Shown one piece after another: positions 48,335-58,201 of a stretch of 64,000 bases of DNA. Numbering within the stretch: the first letter of the stretch is position 1; each line of letters begins with the position of its first letter. The DNA lies in contig JARYGU010000001.1 in NCBI GenBank assembly GCA_033795365.1, positions 1 through 64,000 of the forward strand. The letters run 5' to 3'. This stretch comes from JARYGU01 sp033795365. GTDB taxonomy: Bacteria; Pseudomonadota; Alphaproteobacteria; Rhizobiales; Rhizobiaceae. The notes beneath the pieces are model-generated. The model searched no databases. It was not told the DNA's origin and saw nothing but the letters and a program-made list of their open reading frames with translations. A program made the translations under genes and the position numbers.

Positions 48335-49702
48335 TCAGGCCTCCCTGGTTGCGGACGACATCTGCAGGTACTTTTCCGCGACCGGCCAGCTGGCGATACG
48401 CGAAGCCTCCTGCATGCATTCGATCAACGCCGCGCCCTCGGTCGGCTGACGATGCGCCTTCATGTCGCCGTCGCGATAGGCGTTGACGAAGCGGAACTCC
48501 AGCGGGTCCATGCCGATGAGCCGCGCAAGCTTGTCCATCTGCACTTCAAGGGCAAAGTCGCCGATCGTCACGCCGAATCCGCGCATGGCGCTCGACGGCG
48601 TACGGTTAGTGTAGACGCAATAGCTGTCCACCCAGACATTCGGCACCGTATAGGGGCCGGGAAAATGCGCGGCCGACTTCTGGGCGCCGTAGGGCGAGTG
48701 GCGCGAATAGGCGCCAGCGTCGATATAGGCCTTGACGTAGCGCGCGACGATGCGCCCGTCCTTCATGACGCCATCCTTGATGACGAGCTTCTCGGCCGCA
48801 CGCGGCGAGGAGATCTGCATCTCCTCCTGACGGCTGTAGATGAAGGACACGGGCCGCCCGGTCAGCTTTGCGCCGAGGATCGCGATCGGCTCGACGATGA
48901 CGTCGACCTTGCCGCCGAAGCCGCCGCCGACGGTACCGCCGACCATATGCAGCTTTTGCCCTTCCATCTGCAGGATGATGGAGGTGTTGTCGAGCGTGAA
49001 GAACATCGCCTGCGTGTTGGTATAGCAGGTGAAGCGGCCGTTGCCTTCCGGCATGACGATGCAGCCCGTCGTTTCCGTCGGCGCGTGTTCGATCGGAGCA
49101 GAAGAATAGGTCTGCTCGAGGATGTGATCCGCTTCGCCAAAGCCTTTTTCGATATCGCCGAACCGGACCTTGCGGCATTCACCGCTGTCGTAGCGGTAAT
49201 AGTTCCGTCCGTGATACTCGTTGACGACGGGCGCATCGGGCGCAAGAGCGTCGTCGATGCTCAGCACCGCCGGCAGCACCTCATAATCCACCTTCACCTT
49301 CGCGACCGCCTCATGCGCGGCACGTTCGCTCTCGGCGAGCACTGCGACCACCGCCTCGCCCTTCCAGCGCACCTTGTCGGCCGCAAGCACCGTTTCGTCC
49401 TCGGGACCGACCTGGATCAGCGTCAGGATCGTGTATACGTTCTGCGGAACGTCCTTGGAGGTGAGTATCCGCACGACGCCCGGATGCTTCTCCGCTTCGG
49501 AAAGGTCGATGCTGCGGATGCGCGCGTGGTGATGCGGGCTGCGCACCATCTTCAGATGCAGAAGACCCGGCAAGGTCCGATCCGCGAAATAGGTCGTCGT
49601 GCCGGTGACATGGCCGAGCGCGTCGGAGCGTATCCGCGGTTGACCGATCTCCTTCAGGTCGTCCTTGCGTTCGTCGGCGAAATATTCCTTGCGCAGTTCC
49701 AT
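48335..49702 (-). CDS. Molybdenum hydroxylase large subunit, N-terminal part (separate gene)
   Basis: A 455-residue protein with the first half of the molybdopterin subunit: the IGQPRIRSDALGHVTGTTTY start, the hammerhead domain (SPHHHARIRSIDLSEAEKHP), the Mo-pterin loop VGGTVGGGFGGKVD and SSAMRGFGVTIGDFALEVQM. The CO-dehydrogenase active-site loop AYRCSFR is absent (AMRGFG instead), so this is not CoxL but a xanthine/aldehyde-oxidase-type hydroxylase. It ends exactly where the C-terminal half begins. GAGG precedes ATG 49702. Confidence 0.87.
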   Translation of the reverse strand: MELRKEYFADERKDDLKEIGQPRIRSDALGHVTGTTTYFADRTLPGLLHLKMVRSPHHHARIRSIDLSEAEKHPGVVRILTSKDVPQNVYTILTLIQVGPEDETVLAADKVRWKGEAVVAVLAESERAAHEAVAKVKVDYEVLPAVLSIDDALAPDAPVVNEYHGRNYYRYDSGECRKVRFGDIEKGFGEADHILEQTYSSAPIEHAPTETTGCIVMPEGNGRFTCYTNTQAMFFTLDNTSIILQMEGQKLHMVGGTVGGGFGGKVDVIVEPIAILGAKLTGRPVSFIYSRQEEMQISSPRAAEKLVIKDGVMKDGRIVARYVKAYIDAGAYSRHSPYGAQKSAAHFPGPYTVPNVWVDSYCVYTNRTPSSAMRGFGVTIGDFALEVQMDKLARLIGMDPLEFRFVNAYRDGDMKAHRQPTEGAALIECMQEASRIASWPVAEKYLQMSSATREA

Positions 49703-49713
49703 CCCGGACCTCC

Positions 49714-50196
49714 TCAGGCAGCGCTCAGCGAATTGGCGCGCGATGCGGCCAGGATCGCCTGGATGATCGGCTCGTATCCGGTGCAGCGACAGATATTGCC
49801 GGATATCGCCTCGACAACATCCTCGCGGCTCGGCGATGGATTGCGATCGAGAAGCGCCTTGGCTGCCATGATCATGCCCGGCGTGCAGAAGCCGCATTGG
49901 GTGGCGAAGCCTTCGGAGAAGGCGCGCTGAAGCGGATGCAGGACCCCGCTCTCAGCGAGGCCTGCCGTCGTTTCCACCGCCGCACCGTTGCAGGTTTCCG
50001 CAAGCGTCAGGCAGGACAGGCGGAGCTCGCCGTCGATGAGGACGGAACAGCTTCCGCAAGTGCCCTGATGACAGCCGCCCTTGGCGGACATGTCGCCGGC
50101 CTTTTCGCGAAGGAGCTTGAGAAGCGTCACGCCGCTTTCCACGAACTCGGCGATGTCCGCGCCGTTAAGGCTGAATTGAACCGGAACCTTGGTCAT
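49714..50196 (-). CDS. Molybdenum hydroxylase [2Fe-2S] subunit
   Basis: A 160-residue small subunit. The plant-ferredoxin-type cluster ligands are CHQGTCGSC plus a later Cys (RLSCLTLAE); the second cluster uses QCGFCTPGMIM and GNICRCTGYEPI. It carries electrons from the molybdenum centre to the FAD subunit. Unfused small subunit, as in CoxS/XdhC-type three-subunit enzymes. Gene lies between the FAD and Mo subunits. Confidence 0.92.
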   Translation of the reverse strand: MTKVPVQFSLNGADIAEFVESGVTLLKLLREKAGDMSAKGGCHQGTCGSCSVLIDGELRLSCLTLAETCNGAAVETTAGLAESGVLHPLQRAFSEGFATQCGFCTPGMIMAAKALLDRNPSPSREDVVEAISGNICRCTGYEPIIQAILAASRANSLSAA

Positions 50197-50224
50197 GTTT
50201 TCCTCCCGCAATCCTGGAATGGCT

Positions 50225-51022
50225 CTAACCCAGAAGCAACCTGCCGAGATGAACCGGCAGGACTTCGCTGCGGTACCAGGCGCTGGCGATCGCGTCGGTG
50301 ACGGGCGCGGTGCCCTCCAGCGCCGCGGCCAAGGCGGGCTTGATACCCTCTGCCGTGAGAGGCTGCCCGATGAGCGCCTTCTCCGCCGCTTTGGCCCGGA
50401 TCGGCCTGTCGGCCATGCAACCAAAGGCGATCCGCGCATCCGCGACCTTTCCGCCCTCCTCCCGGACGACGGCCGCGATCGTCACCACCGATGCGCCCTT
50501 CGGCCGGATTCGGGAGGCCTTCAGGAAGCGGAGACCGTTTCCCGCCGCGAGCGGAAAGCTCGCAAAACGGATGATCGAACGGCCATAACTTTGCCTGCTA
50601 GCAAAGAAATCCTCGGCTGGAATGCTCGTTTCATCGATGTCTAGCATCGCATCCAGCGCCAGCAGTGCGACACCGAAGTCCCCATAGGGGGTCGGGGCGA
50701 AAAGATTGCCGCCGACGGTCGCCATGTTGCGTATAGCCGGACCGCCGACGGCGCGGGCGGCGGGCGCCAGGAAGGCAAGCTCCGGATGGCGCGCGACTGC
50801 CGCCATCGTCACCGATGCGCCGAGGCGGACGCTGCCGTCAGCAACCATTATTGCTGACAAGCCGGGATCGGTCGTGCGCACATAGGCCGAGAAGGAGGTA
50901 TCGCCTTCGTTCGCGTGGCGGACCAGAAGCGTTCCGCCGCCGAGATAGCGGGCCGCAGGATCGCCCGCGAGCAAGCGGGCGGCGTCCGCGACCGTCGGAA
51001 ATGTCTGCAGGGTCAGTCCCAT
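50225..51022 (-). CDS. Molybdenum hydroxylase FAD subunit
   Basis: A 265-residue CoxM-type flavoprotein. The FAD-binding motifs are AARYLGGGTLLVRHANEG and AIRNMATVGGNLFAPTPYGD, which replaces the usual TVGGNxxxASPASD. The C-terminal CO_deh_flav_C domain begins near RFLKASRIRPKGAS. It passes electrons to an acceptor. ATG 51022 follows GGAGGGAC. Confidence 0.9.
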   Translation of the reverse strand: MGLTLQTFPTVADAARLLAGDPAARYLGGGTLLVRHANEGDTSFSAYVRTTDPGLSAIMVADGSVRLGASVTMAAVARHPELAFLAPAARAVGGPAIRNMATVGGNLFAPTPYGDFGVALLALDAMLDIDETSIPAEDFFASRQSYGRSIIRFASFPLAAGNGLRFLKASRIRPKGASVVTIAAVVREEGGKVADARIAFGCMADRPIRAKAAEKALIGQPLTAEGIKPALAAALEGTAPVTDAIASAWYRSEVLPVHLGRLLLG

Positions 51023-51036
51023 TGGCGTCCCTCCGC

Positions 51037-51480
51037 TCAGCTCTTGCTCGCGAAATGATCCTTGAGGGCGTTGAACCCGCCCTGGAAGACGTTTGCGCCC
51101 ATTCCGGCCGCGACCTTGTCGGCCTCTTCCGCAGGCGCATCGAAGGTGGCGGTCCATTCGGCGAAGGTCTGGTCGCCGTCCGTCACGCGCCTCAGCGTCA
51201 GCGTCGCCTCGTGATTGCTGATCGGCTGCGGGGTTTCGAGGATACTGTATGTGACGGAGTGGTTCTCGTCGGAGAAGGCCAGAAGCTTCTCGCGCAGCGT
51301 GGCGCCGGAAACGAGCTCGAATTTCCGCACGCAGCCGATCCGGTCGGACGGCAAGCCGTCCTCGATCTCGCTGCGGACCATGCGCGGATGCCAGCTCGGC
51401 AGGCCATTGAAATCCCGGATACGTTCCCAGACCTTCTCGACGGGAGCCGGAATGACGGAGGAGACGGTGACTGTCGGCAT
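51037..51480 (-). CDS. SRPBCC-family protein (CoxG/polyketide-cyclase-like)
   Basis: A 147-residue START-like domain: VTVSSVIPAPVEKVWERIRD, FNGLPSWHP and a C-terminal helix ADKVAAGMGANVFQGGFNAL. It is the first gene of the molybdenum hydroxylase operon. SRPBCC proteins in such clusters (CoxG) anchor the enzyme or bind hydrophobic substrates; here it could also be a cyclase or hydratase. Direct repeats for an AraC protein lie 60-93 bp upstream. Confidence 0.82.
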   Translation of the reverse strand: MPTVTVSSVIPAPVEKVWERIRDFNGLPSWHPRMVRSEIEDGLPSDRIGCVRKFELVSGATLREKLLAFSDENHSVTYSILETPQPISNHEATLTLRRVTDGDQTFAEWTATFDAPAEEADKVAAGMGANVFQGGFNALKDHFASKS

Positions 51481-51539
51481 GTGATAATCCTCATAATGAT
51501 CCGTTCACGATCACTTTAGAGGCGGCGGGCCGGCGCGCT

Positions 51540-51573
51540 TATCGATCAGTCTAGCCCTTCTATCGGTCAGTCT
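51540..51573. promoter_or_regulatory. Two 13-bp direct repeats 21 bp apart, AraC-type operator
   Basis: TATCGATCAGTCT (51540-51552) and TATCGGTCAGTCT (51561-51573) differ at one base. Exactly 21 bp start to start places them on the same DNA face, as expected for the two half-sites of an AraC/XylS-family activator. They lie between araC and the hydroxylase operon it presumably activates. Confidence 0.7.
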
Positions 51574-51601
51574 GAAAATCGACGGCCGGGGACGAAGACG
51601 G

Positions 51602-52474
51602 TCAGGGACAGAGGCGCGCGCGTTCCGTTTGTCCCGCGGAAGCGGCGCGCAGCCCCTCGTTGGCCGCCGAGCGGTAGACCGTCGGCGGTACGCCGGTATG
51701 CTCCCGGAAGAAGCGGGAGAAATTGCCTTGCGAGGTGAAGCCGAGATTGCAGGCGACGGCCGTCATCGATTCGTCCGACGACTGCAGGCAGCGCACGGCT
51801 TCGGCGATCCGCAACGTATTCCAGTAGACGTTCGGCGTGACGTTCATGTGTTCCTTGAACAGCGCGAAGAAATGCGGACGCGACAGACCGACGCTGCGGG
51901 CGACCTGGTCCAGACAGAGACGTTCGCCGACATTGGCCTCCATGAGCGCTATCGCCTTGCGCACGCGGAAATCGCGGCCGCCGCGGAACTGCTCCGCCGG
52001 CATCCTGGGTCGCGCGGCGTCGGCAGCGTCCATGAGCTGGTCGATATAGCGTTCCAGCTCGTAGCCAAGGAGATCGTAGTCCGCCTCCATCGACGTCAGC
52101 GATTCCATGACGCTTGCCGCCGTTTCGCCGAGCCAGGCATCGAGCGGGATCAGCGGATTGGCGAAGGCAGGCGCCCCGGCCGCGAGATTGCGGCGGATGC
52201 GGAGCCATTCCGTATCGATGTAGAAGGCAAGGAAAGTGCCGGGCGTCTCGTCCTCGCCGAAGACATGGCTGTGCGGCTGGAACGAATTGATCCCGACGGC
52301 CACGCCGGGCTTGAGGTCGACGTTCTCGCCTCCGACCGTCATGCGTCCGGGCGCGCCGGAAAGCCAAATGACGATATGCAGTTCCGGATGGGCATGGGTC
52401 ACCAGGTTGCTGCAAACGTTCAGAAGCGAGACATGCCCGAACCTGCCCCGAAAGAGCCTGATGGATTCCGTCAT
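51602..52474 (-). CDS. AraC-family transcriptional regulator
   Basis: A 290-residue regulator. An N-terminal cupin-like sensor (HAHPELHIVIWLSG, GINSFQPHSH) precedes the two-helix-turn-helix AraC domain from about 180 (LCLDQVARSVGLSRPHFFAL; MTAVACNLGFTSQGNFSRFF, then REHTGVPPTVYR). It is encoded just upstream of the SRPBCC/molybdenum hydroxylase operon in the same direction, with paired 13-bp repeats in between. It probably activates that operon in response to the substrate. Confidence 0.9.
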   Translation of the reverse strand: MTESIRLFRGRFGHVSLLNVCSNLVTHAHPELHIVIWLSGAPGRMTVGGENVDLKPGVAVGINSFQPHSHVFGEDETPGTFLAFYIDTEWLRIRRNLAAGAPAFANPLIPLDAWLGETAASVMESLTSMEADYDLLGYELERYIDQLMDAADAARPRMPAEQFRGGRDFRVRKAIALMEANVGERLCLDQVARSVGLSRPHFFALFKEHMNVTPNVYWNTLRIAEAVRCLQSSDESMTAVACNLGFTSQGNFSRFFREHTGVPPTVYRSAANEGLRAASAGQTERARLCP

Positions 52475-52675
52475 CTGTTCCTCCCGCGGACGAGACCTCC
52501 CGTTTCGGCATGTCTTCGCACACCGTCGCCCGCTTGTTCAGTGTGTGGTCCGGCCAGAATTTCGTCAAGCGGAACCGCCGTCCGCCGATCGTCCGGAAAG
52601 GCCGGAGCGGCAAAATTTCAGACTATGCGATTAAAGCTTGACGAGCCTGGCCGAATGATGGTGTCCTTGCGCCAT
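52475..52675. other. Non-coding region between araC and the TPP riboswitch
   Basis: Holds the divergent promoters of araC and the thi operon. A TTGACG at 52638-52643 could be the thi -35 box, but no convincing -10 hexamer was found at 16-18 bp. Nothing else recognised. Confidence 0.3.
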
Positions 52676-52772
52676 TCACCAGGGGGGTCCCGGCAAGGGG
52701 CTGAGATACTGCTAGAGCGCGCAGTGACCCGTTGAACCTGATCCAGTTCATACTGGCGTAGGGACGGTGCGA
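52676..52772 (+). promoter_or_regulatory. TPP riboswitch (thi box) of the thi operon
   Basis: The leader contains the signature GGGGCTGAGATACTGC followed by GACCCGTTGAACCTGATCCA and CTGGCGTAGGGA, the conserved pyrimidine- and pyrophosphate-sensing arms of the thiamine pyrophosphate aptamer. The segment CAGGGGGGTCCC at the start forms P1/P2 with downstream pairs. It lies 107 bp before thiC. TPP binding is expected to reduce thiC expression, probably by blocking translation, since no obvious terminator with a long T run was seen. Confidence 0.92.
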
Positions 52773-52879
52773 ACGCTGAATGCGCCCATGGCGGGATTCC
52801 GGCCACTCGGCTCAAGGCGTTTTTCCATCATTCCAACACCGGACTGGGTCTCCAAACGTCAAACCTTGGAGCCTTGCCC

Positions 52880-54709
<1,830 letters not shown>

Positions 54710-54711
54710 CG

Positions 54712-55692
54712 ATGCGCATTCTGGTGAGGGGGGCCGGCGTTGCCGGCCTCACCGCAGCCCTGGAGCTCAGCCGGAGAGGCTTGCCCGTTACGGTGGCCGA
54801 GACCTCGCCGGCCCCGGCGGGCAGTGCTTCCTGGTTTGCGGGCGGCATGCTCGCGCCCTGGTGCGAGCGCGAGAGCGCCGAAGAAGCGGTTCTGACGCTT
54901 GGCCGTGATGCTGCGGACTGGTGGGACGAAGCGCTTCCGGGCGAGGTTCGTCGGAACGGAACCCTCGTCGTCGCGCCCGCCCGCGACAGCGCAGAACTGA
55001 AGCGCTTCGCGGCGCGAACGTCCGGCTACGAGTGGCTTGACGGGGACGGCGTCGCGGCGCTGGAGCCGGCACTTGCGGGGCGGTTCCGGCAGGCCCTGTT
55101 CTTTCCGCAGGAAGCGCATCTCGACCCGCGCAAGGCATTGGGAGGATTGCGGGAGGCGCTGGCCGGACAAAACGTCCGCTTCGTGCGCGACGAGCAGCCC
55201 GGCTTCGACCTCGTGGTGGACTGCACCGGCGCGGTGCAGATCGGCCGCCTCGACAATCTGCGCGGCGTGCGCGGCGAAATGCTTTATCTCGGGACGGAGG
55301 AGCTGTCGTTGTCGCGTCCGGTACGGCTGCTGCATCCGCGCATCCCGCTCTATATCGTGCCGCGCGGCCGCGGGCTTTTCATGTGCGGCGCGACCATGAT
55401 CGAAACGGACGAACGGGGACCGATCGCGGCACGCTCTCTCATGGAGCTCCTGAATGCTGCCTACGCGCTGCATCCGGCTTTTGCAGAGGCCCGCGTCGTC
55501 GAGACCGGAACCGGCATCCGTCCCGCGTTCCCCGACAATCTGCCTAAGGTGATCCGAAAGGAAAAAACCATCTTTATCAACGGCCTCTACCGCCACGGTT
55601 TCCTGCTTTCGCCCGCCCTCGCGCGCGAAGCGGCCGCCCTGGCGCTCGAAGGCCGCCACTCAATGGAGACGATCAATGAAGCTTACGATTAA
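54712..55692 (+). CDS. thiO: Glycine oxidase ThiO
   Basis: A 326-residue FAD-dependent amine oxidase making the glycine imine for thiazole synthesis. The N-terminal Rossmann motif RGAGVAGLTAALELSRRG binds FAD. The SASWFAGGMLAPWCE segment and a C-terminal TGIRPAFPDNLPKVI, NGLYRHGFLLSPALA match ThiO. It starts 2 nt after thiC and overlaps thiS by 17 nt. Length is normal for ThiO (about 330). Confidence 0.93.
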   Translation: MRILVRGAGVAGLTAALELSRRGLPVTVAETSPAPAGSASWFAGGMLAPWCERESAEEAVLTLGRDAADWWDEALPGEVRRNGTLVVAPARDSAELKRFAARTSGYEWLDGDGVAALEPALAGRFRQALFFPQEAHLDPRKALGGLREALAGQNVRFVRDEQPGFDLVVDCTGAVQIGRLDNLRGVRGEMLYLGTEELSLSRPVRLLHPRIPLYIVPRGRGLFMCGATMIETDERGPIAARSLMELLNAAYALHPAFAEARVVETGTGIRPAFPDNLPKVIRKEKTIFINGLYRHGFLLSPALAREAAALALEGRHSMETINEAYD

Positions 55693-55873
55693 CGGCGAAG
55701 AGCAGGACCACGACATCGGCACGCTTTCGGAACTGATGAGCCGGCTGGAATACGAAGGCGACTGGCTGGCGACCGCCGTCAACGGCGAACTCGTCCACCG
55801 GGAAGACCGGGACGGTCACCGCCTGAACGAACGCGACCGGATCGAAATCCTTTCGCCCATGCAGGGAGGGTGA
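55676..55873 (+). CDS. thiS: Sulfur carrier protein ThiS
   Basis: A 65-residue ubiquitin-like sulfur carrier: MKLTINGEEQDHDIGTLSEL, VAVNGELVHR-like strand (TAVNGELVHREDRD) and the diagnostic C-terminal Gly-Gly in EILSPMQGG, which is thiocarboxylated to deliver sulfur to ThiG. It overlaps thiO and ends 1 nt before thiG. The adenylating enzyme ThiF/MoeB must be encoded elsewhere. Confidence 0.95.
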   Translation: MKLTINGEEQDHDIGTLSELMSRLEYEGDWLATAVNGELVHREDRDGHRLNERDRIEILSPMQGG

Positions 55874-55874
55874 G

Positions 55875-56651
55875 ATGATGCTGACGCTTTACGGAAAGGA
55901 AATGCCCTCGCGGCTGCTGTTGGGGACGGCAAGATATCCCTCCCCCGCCGTGCTCGCAGATGCCGTCAGACGCTCCAAGACGGCACTCGTCACCGTCTCG
56001 CTTCGCCGGGAAACGGCCGGCGGAAAGCAGGGCGGCGCCTTCTTCGAAATGATCCGCGACCTCGGCGTTGCGGTCCTTCCGAACACCGCCGGCTGCCACT
56101 CGGTATCCGAGGCAGTGCTGACGGCCAAAATGGCCCGCGAGGTATTTCGAACGAGCTGGATCAAGCTGGAGGTCATCGGAAATCACGACACGCTCCAGCC
56201 CGACGTCTTCGGGCTGGTGGAGGCAGCACGCATCCTGACGGAGGAAGGCTTCGAGGTCTTCCCCTACACGACGGACGATCTCGTCGTCGCGGAACGCCTG
56301 CTCGAGGCCGGATGCCAGGTGCTGATGCCGTGGTGCGCACCGATCGGCAGCGCGATGGGGCCGCAGAACATCCCCGCCCTTCGCTCCATGCGTGCCCATT
56401 TTCCCGACGTTCCGCTGATCGTCGATGCGGGGATCGGCCGGCCGTCGCATGCCGCAGCCGTCATGGAGCTCGGCTATGACGCCGTCCTCCTCAATACCGC
56501 CGTCGCCGGAGCGACTGATCCGGCATCGATGGCGGAAGCTTTCGCCAAGGCGATCGACGCCGGGCGCGAAGCCTTCGGCGCAGGTATGCTTGAGCCCCGC
56601 GACATGGCCGTTCCCTCGACGCCGGTCATCGGCAAGGCGGTGTTCTCGTGA
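55875..56651 (+). CDS. thiG: Thiazole synthase ThiG
   Basis: A 258-residue TIM-barrel enzyme forming thiazole phosphate from deoxyxylulose phosphate, glycine imine and ThiS thiocarboxylate. The Schiff-base Lys is in WIKLEVIGNHDTLQPD; SRLLLGTARYPSP, PNTAGCHSVSEAV, MPWCAPIGSAMGPQN and VDAGIGRPSHAA are ThiG hallmarks. Two tandem ATGs (55875, 55878) serve as start. It overlaps thiE by ATG/stop sharing. Confidence 0.95.
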   Translation: MMLTLYGKEMPSRLLLGTARYPSPAVLADAVRRSKTALVTVSLRRETAGGKQGGAFFEMIRDLGVAVLPNTAGCHSVSEAVLTAKMAREVFRTSWIKLEVIGNHDTLQPDVFGLVEAARILTEEGFEVFPYTTDDLVVAERLLEAGCQVLMPWCAPIGSAMGPQNIPALRSMRAHFPDVPLIVDAGIGRPSHAAAVMELGYDAVLLNTAVAGATDPASMAEAFAKAIDAGREAFGAGMLEPRDMAVPSTPVIGKAVFS

Positions 56652-57253
56652 AGCTCGATCCGTTCTATCTCATCGTCGACAGTGCGGCCTGGCTGGAACG
56701 GCTCGTGCCGCTCGGCGTGAAACTTGTGCAGCTGCGCATCAAAGATCGGCCGGAAGCCGAACTGCGGACGGAAATTCGCGCGGCCAAGGGGATCTGCGCT
56801 GCCCACGGTTGCCAACTCATCGTCAACGACTACTGGCGGATCGCAATCGAGGAGCGATGCGACTTCGTGCATCTCGGGCAGGAGGACCTTGCCGACGCCG
56901 ATCTCGGTGCCATCCGCGCGGCGGGTCTCAAGCTCGGACTCAGCACCCATGACGATGCCGAGCTCGATACGGCGCTTGCGGCCAAACCCGATTATGTCGC
57001 ACTTGGACCGGTCTACCCAACGATCCTGAAGAAGATGAAGTGGGCGCCACAAGGCCTTGAAAAGATAGGAATCTGGCGCGAGCGCATAGGCACCGTTCCG
57101 CTGGTGGCGATCGGCGGATTGAACCTCGATCGGATCGACGGCGTGTTCGCGCATGGTGCCGACAGCGCCGCCGTCGTCACCGACATCACGCTCGATGCCG
57201 ATCCCGAGGGCAGGACGCGGGAGTGGATCGCGAAGACGGCGCGCTGGCGATGA
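56648..57253 (+). CDS. thiE: Thiamine phosphate synthase ThiE
   Basis: A 201-residue TIM-barrel enzyme joining the pyrimidine pyrophosphate and thiazole phosphate. LVQLRIKDRPEAELRTEI, LIVNDYWRIAIEERCDFVHL, GQEDL, GLSTHDDAEL and VALGPVYPTILKKMKWAPQG mark substrate sites. Start GTG 56648 overlaps the thiG stop. It completes thiCOSGE; thiD and thiF/thiL are not in the window. It converges with the sugar-ABC permease 34 bp away. Confidence 0.93.
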   Translation: MKLDPFYLIVDSAAWLERLVPLGVKLVQLRIKDRPEAELRTEIRAAKGICAAHGCQLIVNDYWRIAIEERCDFVHLGQEDLADADLGAIRAAGLKLGLSTHDDAELDTALAAKPDYVALGPVYPTILKKMKWAPQGLEKIGIWRERIGTVPLVAIGGLNLDRIDGVFAHGADSAAVVTDITLDADPEGRTREWIAKTARWR

Positions 57254-57287
57254 CTGCTGGCGGTCACTGGCGCGCCTTGTCCGGGCA

Positions 57288-58187
57288 CTATTCCTTGACC
57301 GCGCCCGTCATGGACGAAACGTAATAGTCGACGAAGAAGGAATAGAGGATCACCACAGGCAGCGACCCGAAGAGCGCGCCCGCCATCAGGGCACCCCATT
57401 CGAACACGTCCCCGCGTACGAGTTCGGTGAGCACGCCGACCGGCACAGTCTTGTTCTCCGACGACTGGATGAAGGTCAGCGCATAGATGAACTCGTTCCA
57501 GGAAAGCGTGAAGGCGAAGATGCCGGCGGAGATGAGGCCCGGAACTGCGAGCGGCAGGATGATCTTTACCAGGATCTGCCAGCGCGACGCGCCGTCCACC
57601 AGCGCGCTTTCCTCGAGCTCGAAGGGGATCGAGCGGAAATAACCCATCAGCAGCCAGGTGCAGAAGGGAATGAGAAACGTCGGATAGGTGAAGATCAGCG
57701 CAAGCTTCGAATCGTAGATTCCGAGCTTGAAGACGATGAAGGCTAGCGGGATGAAAAGGATGGACGGCGGCACGAGATAGGCGAGGAAAATCATCAGGCC
57801 GACCGGGCGTGAACCGGTGAAGCGGACCCGCTCGATGGCATAGGCCGCAAAGACGGAGGCTGCGAGCGACAGGATCGTGGAGCCGACCGCAACCAGCATC
57901 GTGTTCCACAGCCAGCCCGGATAGGAGGTCTCGAACAGGAGATATTTGATGTGGTCGAGCGTCGGGCTCACCACCCAGAATGGGCTGTAATTGTTGTAGT
58001 CGGTCAGCTGCGAGTTCGGTTTCACCGCCGTGATCGCCATCCAGTAGAACGGGAACAGCAGCACGAAGACGAAGACCGCCATCGGCAGGTAGAGAAGGAC
58101 GATGCGCCGCGGCAGGCGATTGAGATAGCTCATGCCCTCGGCATTGTCGGTGAGAACGTCCTTATCGATTTTCACGGTCGTGTTCAT
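57288..58187 (-). CDS. Sugar-type ABC transporter permease (MalG/UgpE-like)
   Basis: A 299-residue permease with one N-terminal cytoplasmic stretch and six membrane segments. The coupling loop is LEESALVDGASRWQILVKII, the CUT1-family EAA motif. SPTLDHIKYLLFETSYPGWL and the SSMTGAVKE end are typical of the second permease. Last gene of the transporter set. Confidence 0.88.
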   Translation of the reverse strand: MNTTVKIDKDVLTDNAEGMSYLNRLPRRIVLLYLPMAVFVFVLLFPFYWMAITAVKPNSQLTDYNNYSPFWVVSPTLDHIKYLLFETSYPGWLWNTMLVAVGSTILSLAASVFAAYAIERVRFTGSRPVGLMIFLAYLVPPSILFIPLAFIVFKLGIYDSKLALIFTYPTFLIPFCTWLLMGYFRSIPFELEESALVDGASRWQILVKIILPLAVPGLISAGIFAFTLSWNEFIYALTFIQSSENKTVPVGVLTELVRGDVFEWGALMAGALFGSLPVVILYSFFVDYYVSSMTGAVKE

Positions 58188-58201
58188 GGCGGTCTCCCGA
58201 A

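Noticed and set aside
48335..49702. CO dehydrogenase (coxL) assignment for the molybdenum hydroxylase
   Set aside because: The AYRCSFR active-site loop of form I CO dehydrogenase is missing; the equivalent segment reads AMRGFG as in xanthine/aldehyde-oxidase-type enzymes.
52773..52879. Rho-independent terminator as the riboswitch expression platform
   Set aside because: There is only a five-T run after a weak GC-rich stem near 52800-52825; the pairing is too poor to call a terminator.
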